DNA of 64,000 bases from Cyclobacterium sp. SYSU L10401. Lineage in GTDB: Bacteria > Bacteroidota > Bacteroidia > Cytophagales > Cyclobacteriaceae. Each line of letters starts with the position of its first letter. Positions within the stretch are counted from its first letter, which is position 1. Shown here in pieces: positions 13,407 to 22,323 of the stretch. The position numbers and the translations under genes were made by a program. A model generated the notes under the pieces. That model searched no databases and was not told the DNA's origin. It was given only the letters and a program-made list of their open reading frames with translations. The DNA is taken from contig NZ_WOFO01000009.1 of assembly GCF_010993705.1 (NCBI RefSeq), forward strand, positions 1 through 64,000. Reading direction: 5' to 3'.

Positions 13407-16391
13407 ATGATGGACAAAAATATCACCACACTTATTGGCAAGGCCATTCGGGAAGGAAAGTACCTGAACATTACCTACAAAAATAAGAGTGGGGAGATTA
13501 CACCATTTTGGATAGGTATTCTGGATATCAATGAAAAGGGTGAACTGTGGGTAAACATGTTTAATGTAACCAAAGAGGACCCCATCAGAGATGCCAAAAT
13601 TTTTATTTCCAGCATTCAGACCGTCGAAATCCTGAAATTTTCACACTATGAGGTGTCCGAAAACCTGATAAAAAAGCTGGACGAAGATGAAAGGTTGCAG
13701 GTATATGAATTTGACCGGTATGACAATAACATATTAAACTACTACCTGGAATGCTACAAAGCCAATAAAGATCCCTTTCTATATAAAGCACATTTAATTC
13801 CGGGAGTGGATTTAGCGGAATTAACTCAGAAAAATCCGTACCAGTTGACTTGTGAACAACAAAAACAGATCATAAAAGAGATTTATCACAATGATTACAA
13901 CAAATATCATGATTACGAGCTGGCTATAAGTGAATTTTCCATTGACTTACATTCGAAGGGTAAATTTGTAATTGCATACAGAAAACTAGCGCTTGACCCC
14001 GTAAACAAAACCTTACATGTAGGTAGCAAAACAAAATTCAATCCCAACTTTTACATCAATGAGGTCAAGCATTCTTTGTCCTATTACACCGATTTGAGCC
14101 CATCGGATTTTGAGGAGATTTACACAAAAGATACATCTAAAGCTCTAGAAATATTGAGAGCCAATTTCAAAACCGGGGAATTGCCAAACACAAGGCCCGA
14201 GGTGGTTGTTTTGGGATACGCACAGATTGATATATCTGGAATTTACGACAACATACATGCAGCCTATGAGCACAAAGAAATGGAAGTTCCGCTAAAAGCA
14301 TTTTTTCAGAACCTATCATTGCTTGACAGACAAAATCGAAAGGAACCTCACATTGCGCTGTATGACCGAAATATAAATATAGATCAGATTCAAACCATTT
14401 ATAATGCGCTGAAATACCCCATCACGTATGTACAGGGCCCGCCGGGAACAGGCAAAACCCAAACCATATTAAATATCATTGTGAATGGCCTTACCAATGG
14501 AAAAACACTATTGGTTTCGTCCAATAACAATGTGCCCATTGATGGAATTAAAGATAAGCTATACCTGGGCAAGTACCGAAACAAAGAAATCCTCCTTCCC
14601 ATTCTCAGACTTGGAAACAACAATCGTGTAGCGCAAGCCCTACATGCAATGAAAAAACGGTATGACTTTGAAACAAAAGATGTGCCTAAGGAACAACTTT
14701 TGGTGAACATCAAAGAAAAGTCGAAGGAGAAAAACAAAAAATTACTGGAGCGAATTAAAAATTACGAAACCAGAATTGAACAGTCACAAAACCTGTCATT
14801 TGTCAGCAGTCTGTTATCAAAAGGAAACAACCATTTGTTGGAAAAAGAAAAAAAGGCCATTGAGGAAAAACTAATGCAGATTCCTGAAACCAACAATGAT
14901 GACCTGGACGACTTATATGAAGTGATTAAGGATAACCAGCAGCTGTTGCAGTTTTTCTACTTCGAATCGTTAAAGTATGTAAAAAGATTGCAAAGCAAGG
15001 ATTATACCCCATTGGTAGAAATACTGCATATAGAGGAAAGCGACAGGCAGGTCAAAGAATTTAATAAATGGGTGGCCGTTGACGAAAACCTGGAGAAGCT
15101 CACAAAAATATTTCCCATTATTATAACGACCAATATATCCAGCCGTAAGTTGGGACAAAAATATAAATTTGATGTACTGGTAATGGATGAAGCCGGGCAA
15201 TGCGATATAGCCACCAGCCTGATACCTATTTCAAAGTGCAAAAACATGGTTTTGATTGGCGACACCAATCAGCTAAAGCCGATTGTTGTTTTTGAAGCAA
15301 GCAGAAACCAACAGTTGATGAGCCAGTTTGGTATAGATAGTACTTATGACTACTACAGTAATTCTATCTTGTCCATTTATAAAAGGATTGATAATATCTC
15401 CAGAGATATTTTACTGAGTTACCATTATCGCTGTGGCAGTAAAATTATCAATTATTCAAACATGCGGTTTTATGAGAACAGATTAAACCTTTCAAAGATC
15501 AAAAGAAATGGGGAGGTGAAGCTGATCGATGTGAATAATGTTAACCAAAAGGACAAAAATGCCAGCATTGAAGAAGCCCAGGAAATAGTAAAATATATCG
15601 CAGAAAATAAATTGACGGATACTTTTATCATCACCCCATTCCGTAACCAGCAGGAGGTTTTGAATCATTACCTGAGAAAAGCAAGCGCAAATGGAGAAAT
15701 CGATTCATCCGTAAGTTGTGGTACCATTCACAAAATCCAGGGCCAAGAGAACAAAACCATCATCCTATCCACTTCCATCTCTAGAAATACGACTTCCAGA
15801 ACATACGATTGGATAAAAAACAACAGCCAGTTAATCAATGTTGGGGTTACAAGGGCACAGGAAAATTTGATTGTGGTGGCCGATAAAACAGCAGTAGGCA
15901 TTTTATCCAGGAAAGATGACGATCTGTACGCCCTGATTGATTATGTACAAAAAAACGGTACCACGCAAATCCAACAGAGCGCAGCAAACAGGTTTACCAT
16001 CGGGTTTTCGAATGATTCAAAATTTGAAGACGAATTTTATAAAACGATGAGCCATTATTGCACCATACAGGGCACCCGTTTTGAAAGGAATGTCAAAGTA
16101 ACGGATGTCTTTCCGGGAGAAATAAACAATCCTGATGTAAACAAAAAAGAATTTGATGGGGTAATTTATCAGGGTAAGACGCCAAAGGTGGTCTTTGAAA
16201 TAAATGGTGCTGAACATTATAAAAATAAAAAACGGATCAACTCAGATAGGATCAAATTTCAATTACTAAGTGCAAAAAATATCGCTAGAATGGCCATACC
16301 CAATCAGTATGTGAAGCATTATGAATTTATAAGGGAATTAATGAATAAAATCAAAGGAGGTGTCTATCAAAAAACGTTGTTTGACGGCTAG
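13407..16391 (+). CDS. Superfamily 1 helicase fused to a PD-(D/E)XK-type nuclease domain
   Basis: A 994-residue protein. The N-terminus (about 8–75: IREGKYLNITYKNKSGEITP, WIGILDI, GELWVNMFN) resembles a WYL/SH3-like fold. The SF1 (Upf1/DNA2-like) helicase has Walker A GPPGTGKT at 344–351, Walker B VMDEAGQ with D594–E595, then GDTNQLKPIV, LLSYHYRCG, GTIHKIQGQE (772–781) and INVGVTRAQENLIVV. A charged helical insertion lies at about 420–560. The last 120 residues (DEFYKTMSHY.., KKEFDGVIY, VVFEINGAEHYKNK, SDRIKFQ) look like a DUF2726/Vsr-like nuclease with an acidic residue, a strand with E and H, and a downstream D. It stands alone, next to an IS. Helicase–nuclease proteins of this sort serve in phage defence or DNA repair; which applies here is not shown. 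Confidence 0.75.
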   Translation: MMDKNITTLIGKAIREGKYLNITYKNKSGEITPFWIGILDINEKGELWVNMFNVTKEDPIRDAKIFISSIQTVEILKFSHYEVSENLIKKLDEDERLQVYEFDRYDNNILNYYLECYKANKDPFLYKAHLIPGVDLAELTQKNPYQLTCEQQKQIIKEIYHNDYNKYHDYELAISEFSIDLHSKGKFVIAYRKLALDPVNKTLHVGSKTKFNPNFYINEVKHSLSYYTDLSPSDFEEIYTKDTSKALEILRANFKTGELPNTRPEVVVLGYAQIDISGIYDNIHAAYEHKEMEVPLKAFFQNLSLLDRQNRKEPHIALYDRNINIDQIQTIYNALKYPITYVQGPPGTGKTQTILNIIVNGLTNGKTLLVSSNNNVPIDGIKDKLYLGKYRNKEILLPILRLGNNNRVAQALHAMKKRYDFETKDVPKEQLLVNIKEKSKEKNKKLLERIKNYETRIEQSQNLSFVSSLLSKGNNHLLEKEKKAIEEKLMQIPETNNDDLDDLYEVIKDNQQLLQFFYFESLKYVKRLQSKDYTPLVEILHIEESDRQVKEFNKWVAVDENLEKLTKIFPIIITTNISSRKLGQKYKFDVLVMDEAGQCDIATSLIPISKCKNMVLIGDTNQLKPIVVFEASRNQQLMSQFGIDSTYDYYSNSILSIYKRIDNISRDILLSYHYRCGSKIINYSNMRFYENRLNLSKIKRNGEVKLIDVNNVNQKDKNASIEEAQEIVKYIAENKLTDTFIITPFRNQQEVLNHYLRKASANGEIDSSVSCGTIHKIQGQENKTIILSTSISRNTTSRTYDWIKNNSQLINVGVTRAQENLIVVADKTAVGILSRKDDDLYALIDYVQKNGTTQIQQSAANRFTIGFSNDSKFEDEFYKTMSHYCTIQGTRFERNVKVTDVFPGEINNPDVNKKEFDGVIYQGKTPKVVFEINGAEHYKNKKRINSDRIKFQLLSAKNIARMAIPNQYVKHYEFIRELMNKIKGGVYQKTLFDG

Positions 16392-16839
16392 GATTCCGTC
16401 CTCTGATAACGACCGAACCATTGAAACAATAAACTCAGCGCACAGTCATAAACCTGTTTATTAACAGCGCCGGCTATTTGGAAAGACAGGTGCGTTTGTA
16501 GTTCAGGCGGGTTGACAGGAAGGGCAAACAATAGGGTGGGGCTGTCCCCATAAATTGCACCTGAATGCGTGGCACCAGTCAGCAAAACCGGATACCCACA
16601 GGCCTACACCATTCAGAAGGATCCTCCTGATGGTCAATCCCGTTCTGCCGGAGGACAACTTGAAAAATAGAAATCGGATTAACTTCAAATCTCCGTAAAG
16701 CCTGAAAAAAGATTTCAGTAATTGGAGCTGTCAACTTTTTAAACTATATTCAATTTGCATAATCAGGCTGAAAAGTATAACAGAATGAAGCGCAAGATTC
16801 CCCAGATAATTTTGTAGTTTAGACAAACCCTGTAATATA
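16392..16839. other. Long intergenic stretch, possibly decayed coding sequence
   Basis: No intact gene is visible in these 448 bases. On the minus strand two short overlapping frames (16503–16688 and 16388–16585) have protein-like composition and could be one frameshifted relic, but I cannot name a family. Positions 16730–16752 (GTCAACTTTTTAAACTATATTCA) share 20 of 23 bases with 6257–6279 beside repeat copy B. The right end holds the promoter of the next gene. Confidence 0.3.
16807..16814 (+). promoter_or_regulatory. Possible −7 promoter box
   Basis: TAATTTTG is an exact match to TAnnTTTG, 26 bases before the ATG at 16840. No TTTG is present at the expected distance upstream, so only half of the promoter is supported. 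Confidence 0.35.
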
Positions 16840-17289
16840 ATGGAAAATATCGAAAAAAATGAAACTGAAAACGCCTTACCCCTTGGTAATGAGATCAGGA
16901 ATTATCTGTTGGAAACGAGCAAATGGGGGAAATTTCTGGCCATTGTAGGTTATATAGGCATAGGCTTATTTGTTCTTTTAGCTTTGGTGATGCTGGTAGG
17001 GGTTTCTTATTTTAATCCCGGAATAAACAATGGCCTTGATATGAGAGGAGTAGGACTGATTTATATAGCGATCGCAGTGGTTTATTATTTTCCGATTAAT
17101 TATCTGCACAGGTTTTCAAAAGAAATGAAACTGGGGGTCATCGGAAATGATCAACAAAGCGTTGCTTCAGGTTTTGAAAACCTGAAATCACTCTTTAAGT
17201 TTATGGGAATATTTACCATAATTACCCTATCCATCTATGCCCTCCTTTTGTTCGTTTTATTGCCTGTATCCATGCTATTCATGAAATAA
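16840..17289 (+). CDS. DUF5362-like small membrane protein
   Basis: A 149-residue protein with an acidic N-terminal tail (about 1–30) and three or four hydrophobic helices (about 34–60, 68–90 and 118–146), joined by a basic loop (LHRFSKEMKLG). The pattern SKWGKFLAIVGYIGIGLFV matches DUF5362-type proteins of Bacteroidota, whose function is unknown. It lies 72 bp before the large PAS kinase and may share a transcript with it. The family call rests on overall pattern, so it is moderate. Confidence 0.55.
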   Translation: MENIEKNETENALPLGNEIRNYLLETSKWGKFLAIVGYIGIGLFVLLALVMLVGVSYFNPGINNGLDMRGVGLIYIAIAVVYYFPINYLHRFSKEMKLGVIGNDQQSVASGFENLKSLFKFMGIFTIITLSIYALLLFVLLPVSMLFMK

Positions 17290-17361
17290 TTTAATCTTTT
17301 TGAGCAAAACCATCATTTCTGCCCTTATTGAGCAATAAGATTGTCCGGAAATCAATGAAGA

Positions 17362-20300
17362 ATGAATAAGCAAAATCCCGATTACAGTACCTTTTTTTAC
17401 TTCAACCCACTACCTTCATGGGTTTATGAATTGGAGACCTTTCAAATCAAAGATGTAAACCAGGCGGCCATACACCACTACGGGTATACCGAAAAGGAAT
17501 TTTTAAAGCTTACGTTAAAAGATCTCCGTCCCAGCCAGGACATCCCTAAGCTTGTATCTGCTCATGTGGATATAGAAAAGCATGAAGGCAATATATATTT
17601 CGGAGTTTACACCCATCAAAAAAAGAGTGGTGAATTTATCCGAATGAAAATCAATGGTCATAAGGTGGATTACCTGGGCAGAGCCTGCATGATGGTGGTC
17701 TGCCAGGACGTAACCCTGGAGGAAAAGCAGCTAAGTCAGCTTAAAGCCTCAGAAGAGCGACTGAAAGCGGCCACCAGCATTGCCAAACTGGGATACTGGC
17801 GATTAGAGCTGGATGCCAATACGCTTTCCTGGACGGATGAGGTTTACAGGATTTGGAATCGGAATAGGCCTGATTTTGACCTGAGCTATGCGCATTTTTT
17901 CGAAACCATCCATCCGGATGATCAGGAAAGCTTCGAGAAAGCGCAGCACAGCGCTTTTGCAGGAGAAAAAGAGCTTAACTTTGTACATCGCATTATTATG
18001 CCTGATCAGCGCGTCAAATGGGTGCATGAGCTCGGTAGATTGGTTAGGGATAAGCAGGGAAAACCCATCGCTTTTGAGGGCACGGTACAAGACATTACCG
18101 AGCAAAAAGAGGTCGAGCTGCGTTTGATCCGTACCAGTGAACAGCTCAGCGAAAGCGAGAAACGTTTCAGAATTACCCAGGAAATTTCTCCGGATGGGTT
18201 TACCATATTCCATCCTTTGCGAGACAATAAAGGTGAGGTAATAGATTTTATATGGGTTTTTGAAAATCAGGCAATCGCAGGTATCAACGGTACAGACCCG
18301 AATGCGGTAGTGGGCAAACGGCTTCTAGACCTATTTCCTTCCCACCAGGAAACAGCACTTTTTAGTTCCTATATCCATGTAGCCAATACCGGTGAATCCA
18401 GGATATTAGAAGAGGTATATGTGGGGGAAATCATATCAGTACCTACCTGGCTCCGCCTCGTAATTGTAGCTATGGGAGAGGATATTGCCATACTTACCCA
18501 AAACATCACAGAGCGTAAAATGGCCGAAGTAGCGGTGCGGGAAAGTGAGGCCAAGTTCAGGACCATTTTTGAGATTGCCTCTCTGGGAATTGCCCAGGTA
18601 AATCCAGCCAATGGCCAGATAATTTTGGTCAATTCCTATTATGAATCCATTACAGGTTACCAAACGAAGGAACTCCTTCAGATGAATTTTTTAGAACTCA
18701 CCCACCCCGAAGACAGGGAGAAAGATTGGAAAGCATTCAGCAGGGCTGCCCGGGGTGAAGAAGAATACAGGAATGAAAAACGCTATGTAAAAAAAGACGG
18801 AAGGATAATTTGGGTACGCATTCACCTTGCCTTTATCAGGAACGAGCAGGGAAAGGCTATCAGTACTGTTGCCATTTGCGAAGATATTACCCTACGAAAG
18901 GAAGAAGAACAGCGACTGAAAATGCTGGAAAACGATTTAAGCCATTTGTACCAGGCCATTCCGGATGTACTCTGCCTGTCTGATCTACAGGGGAGATTTT
19001 TAAGAATAAACAAAGCAGGTTGCAGGTTATTGGGTTATTTGGAGGAAGAGATTCTTAACCAGTCTTTTGATGCGTTTGTACACCCGGAAGACAAGGATTT
19101 TTCTACCCTGGAGATGCTGAAACTGGGCAAAGGAGAACAGACCCTGAATTTTGAAAATCGCTGCCTTACCAAAGCTGGAAACATCATCTGGTTAAGCTGG
19201 ACCTGTAATTCAGCTTTAGAAGAAGGTTTGATCTATGCTACTGCCAAGGATATTACAGAACAAAAAAAACTCAGGGAGTTGAACCAACAGGCATCTAAGC
19301 TGGCTAGAATTGGAAGTTGGGAAATTGACCTGATCCGAGACAGGTTGTTTTGGTCGGACACAGTCTACGAAATACACGAAGCGGAGCCGGAAAAGTTTGA
19401 CCCGAACATGAAAACCGCCATCAACTTTTATCGGGAAGATTATCGGTCATCGGTAAGTGAAAAAGTAGAAAATTGCATGACAGCGGGAATTCCCTTTGAT
19501 TTTGAAGCTGTTTTGGTGACCCCCAAACAGAAAGAAAGGTGGGTCCGGGTCATAGGAAATCCCGAAATGATCGAGGGAAAGTGTCAGCGCATTTATGGTA
19601 GTTTCCAGGATATCCATGACCGCAAGGAAGCCGAAGTACGTCTCCAATCCCTGGCAGATAATTTACCAGGAGTAGTATTTCAGTACCATTTGTACCCTGA
19701 TGGCAAGGATGCCTTAAAATACGTTACCAAAGGAGCTTTACAGGTTTGGGGTTTCGCAGCTGATGCTGTGATTGAAAACAACGAGCTGGTATGGAATCAA
19801 ATCAAGGCAGGAGGAGAATTTGAAGCGGTGAGGGAAAGCATTATGGCCTCTATCCAGACAAAAAGTAAATGGACTGCAAGGTGGAAATATGTTTTGCCCA
19901 ACTCTGAGGTCAGAACACACCTGGGTACCGGCACACCCCATTTTCTGGCTGATGGCTCGGTGATTTACAATTCGGTAATCCTGGATATCACCCAGGAAGC
20001 CAAAAACGAAGAACTTCTGGAACAGGCCACCCATATGGCACAGATAGGCAGCTGGGAACTGGATTTGGTCAATGAGAGTAGCGATGCCATGTATTGGTCA
20101 CCCATGACCATGAAAATCCTTGAAGTAGACGAGCAATACAATCCTTCCCTTACCGGAGGCTATGAATTTTATACCGAAAAAAGCAAACAGCGCATACAAA
20201 AAGCCGTGGATCAACTGATTCAGGGAGGAGAAGCCTTCGACGAGGAACTGCTCATCATTACAGCTAGAGGAAAAGAAAAATGGGTGCGATGCATCGGAAA

Positions 20301-22185
20301 GAGCGAATGTGTTCAAGGTAAATGTGTCAAAATTTACGGCAGTTATCAGGACATTCATGTCTCCAAGTCACTGGAAATCCGGATACAGGAGATTTTGGGA
20401 AGTATTTCGGATGCCTTTTATGCTGTAAATGGAGAATGGAACTTCACCTACTTCAACCGCGAAGCCGAAAACCTTCTGAAAAAACGAAATTCGGATGTGG
20501 TTGGGAAAAATATATGGCAGGTATTTCCTGCAGCTGTGAACACTTCCCTGGATGAGATCTATCGCCGGGTAAAAGCAACGCAAAAACCTGAATCCTTTGA
20601 ATACCTTTTCCCGGGAGACGGAAAATGGTATGAGGTGAACGCCTACCCTTCCGGGGATGGCCTATCCGCCTATTTCAAAAATATAAATGAGCGAAAACAG
20701 TCGGAAGTACTACTTGAAAAAGCCTACCAGGAAAAAACCAACATACTCGAAAGCATTGGAGATGCTTTTTTTAGTGTCAATAAAGATTGGTCGGTAACCT
20801 ATTGGAACAAAGAAGCAGAAAAATTTCTTGGTCGCAAGAGAGAGGAGATGATAGGTAAAAATTTATGGGAGGAATATGCCGATGCCATAGACTCAGATTT
20901 TTACCGGCAATATCACAAAGCCATGGAAACTGGGGAAACAGTCAATTTTGAAGAATCTTACCCCACATTAAAGAAATGGTTTGAAGTATCTGCTTATCCC
21001 TCCAAAGAGGGTTTATCCGTATATTTCAAAGATATAACGCTTCGAAAGGAAGCGGATATCCGCCTTCAGCGAGCTAAGGAGCGTTTTGAAAAGGTAGCCG
21101 AGGCAACCAACGATGCCATATGGGATTGGAATATCTCCGATAATGCGCTGTATTGGGGAGGTGGCTATGAAAAATTATTTGGCTATCAAATACACAAAAC
21201 CACCCCCAGCGTGGAGTCCTGGACCAAGCAAATCCATCCGGATGACCGGGACCGCATTAATAACAGTATAGAAGTAATACTCCATAATCCAAATCAATCC
21301 AACTGGAAGGCCGAATATCGCTATCAAAAAAGTAATGGCACTTTTGCAGAAATCATCGACAGAGGTAAGGTAATCAGAGATGAGAAGGGAAAAGCTATCC
21401 GGATGGTAGGAGCCATGACAGATATCAGCGAAAGGAAACATTTTGAACAGCAACTGCTCGAGTTAAATAAATCCTTGAAACAATACGCCCTCGAGCTCGA
21501 ACTTACCAATGAACAATTGGAGCAATTTGCCTTTATTGCCTCCCATGATTTACAGGAGCCATTAAGGATGATATCCAGTTTTATGGACCAGCTGAAACGA
21601 AAATATGGGGATCGCCTGGATGAAAAAGGGCACCAATACATTCACTATGCCACAGATGGGGCCAAACGGATGAGGCAGATTATCCTGGATCTTCTGGAAT
21701 ACTCCAGAGCTGGTAAATTAACAGAATCCAAAGAAGAAATAGACCTGAATGAAGTATTGGCCGATTACCAGCTTTTAAGGAGGACAGTTATCACTGAAAA
21801 ATCCGTTCAATTAACCATCGCTAAACTTCCGGTGATTCATTCTTATAAAGCCCCCCTTACCCAGACCCTGCATTGCCTGCTGGACAATGCCATCAAATAT
21901 TCCAAAGCGGACCCTCCTCCCCATATTGAGCTTTCCGCAGAAGAATCGGATGGCTTCTGGAAGGTTCGGATCGAGGACAATGGCATCGGCATTGACCCGA
22001 TATTCTTTGATAAAATTTTTATTATCTTCCAGCGATTGCATAACAGGGACCATTATCCGGGTACAGGCATTGGGCTATCCATCGCCAAAAAGCAAGTAGA
22101 ATCCTGGGGAGGAGAAATTTGGCTGGAATCTATGCCTGGCAAGGGTTCCGTTTTCTATTTTACCATCCCAAAAAACAAACCCTGA
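17362..22185 (+). CDS. Multi-PAS sensor histidine kinase (about eleven PAS domains)
   Basis: This 1607-residue kinase has no transmembrane helix or signal peptide and should be cytoplasmic. About eleven PAS/PAC units can be counted, near residues 11, 140, 265, 395, 525, 645, 765, 890, 1010, 1120 and 1241, most ending in D-I-T/H-x-R-K-type PAC signatures. Units 6 and 8 (IGSWEIDL.., IGSWELDL..) and units 9 and 10 (SDAFYAVN.., GDAFFSVN..) are clearly duplicated. The HisKA dimerisation domain has the phosphorylated histidine at H1395 (ASHDLQEPLRMI). The ATPase domain follows, with the N box near 1506 (LLDNAIKYSK), DNGIGID and GTGIGLSIAKK. No receiver domain or response regulator gene adjoins it. 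The ligand may be a small molecule, light or redox state; the sequence does not say. Confidence 0.9.
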   Translation: MNKQNPDYSTFFYFNPLPSWVYELETFQIKDVNQAAIHHYGYTEKEFLKLTLKDLRPSQDIPKLVSAHVDIEKHEGNIYFGVYTHQKKSGEFIRMKINGHKVDYLGRACMMVVCQDVTLEEKQLSQLKASEERLKAATSIAKLGYWRLELDANTLSWTDEVYRIWNRNRPDFDLSYAHFFETIHPDDQESFEKAQHSAFAGEKELNFVHRIIMPDQRVKWVHELGRLVRDKQGKPIAFEGTVQDITEQKEVELRLIRTSEQLSESEKRFRITQEISPDGFTIFHPLRDNKGEVIDFIWVFENQAIAGINGTDPNAVVGKRLLDLFPSHQETALFSSYIHVANTGESRILEEVYVGEIISVPTWLRLVIVAMGEDIAILTQNITERKMAEVAVRESEAKFRTIFEIASLGIAQVNPANGQIILVNSYYESITGYQTKELLQMNFLELTHPEDREKDWKAFSRAARGEEEYRNEKRYVKKDGRIIWVRIHLAFIRNEQGKAISTVAICEDITLRKEEEQRLKMLENDLSHLYQAIPDVLCLSDLQGRFLRINKAGCRLLGYLEEEILNQSFDAFVHPEDKDFSTLEMLKLGKGEQTLNFENRCLTKAGNIIWLSWTCNSALEEGLIYATAKDITEQKKLRELNQQASKLARIGSWEIDLIRDRLFWSDTVYEIHEAEPEKFDPNMKTAINFYREDYRSSVSEKVENCMTAGIPFDFEAVLVTPKQKERWVRVIGNPEMIEGKCQRIYGSFQDIHDRKEAEVRLQSLADNLPGVVFQYHLYPDGKDALKYVTKGALQVWGFAADAVIENNELVWNQIKAGGEFEAVRESIMASIQTKSKWTARWKYVLPNSEVRTHLGTGTPHFLADGSVIYNSVILDITQEAKNEELLEQATHMAQIGSWELDLVNESSDAMYWSPMTMKILEVDEQYNPSLTGGYEFYTEKSKQRIQKAVDQLIQGGEAFDEELLIITARGKEKWVRCIGKSECVQGKCVKIYGSYQDIHVSKSLEIRIQEILGSISDAFYAVNGEWNFTYFNREAENLLKKRNSDVVGKNIWQVFPAAVNTSLDEIYRRVKATQKPESFEYLFPGDGKWYEVNAYPSGDGLSAYFKNINERKQSEVLLEKAYQEKTNILESIGDAFFSVNKDWSVTYWNKEAEKFLGRKREEMIGKNLWEEYADAIDSDFYRQYHKAMETGETVNFEESYPTLKKWFEVSAYPSKEGLSVYFKDITLRKEADIRLQRAKERFEKVAEATNDAIWDWNISDNALYWGGGYEKLFGYQIHKTTPSVESWTKQIHPDDRDRINNSIEVILHNPNQSNWKAEYRYQKSNGTFAEIIDRGKVIRDEKGKAIRMVGAMTDISERKHFEQQLLELNKSLKQYALELELTNEQLEQFAFIASHDLQEPLRMISSFMDQLKRKYGDRLDEKGHQYIHYATDGAKRMRQIILDLLEYSRAGKLTESKEEIDLNEVLADYQLLRRTVITEKSVQLTIAKLPVIHSYKAPLTQTLHCLLDNAIKYSKADPPPHIELSAEESDGFWKVRIEDNGIGIDPIFFDKIFIIFQRLHNRDHYPGTGIGLSIAKKQVESWGGEIWLESMPGKGSVFYFTIPKNKP

Positions 22186-22323
22186 TCAATCAGTACCAGG
22201 GCTCCTTACTCAAAAAGGAAAGAAGGGAAAAGGCATTCTTAGAGAAGTCATATAATTATGTAACTTTAACAAAAATCCCCAGCTCCAAAATAAATCAATT
22301 ACCAGAAAATTTTCAGGATAAAA

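Noticed and set aside
16503-16688. Minus-strand frames after the helicase gene as a real gene
   Set aside because: Two short frames in different phases cannot be joined without a frameshift and match no family I know. They are recorded only as possible decayed sequence.
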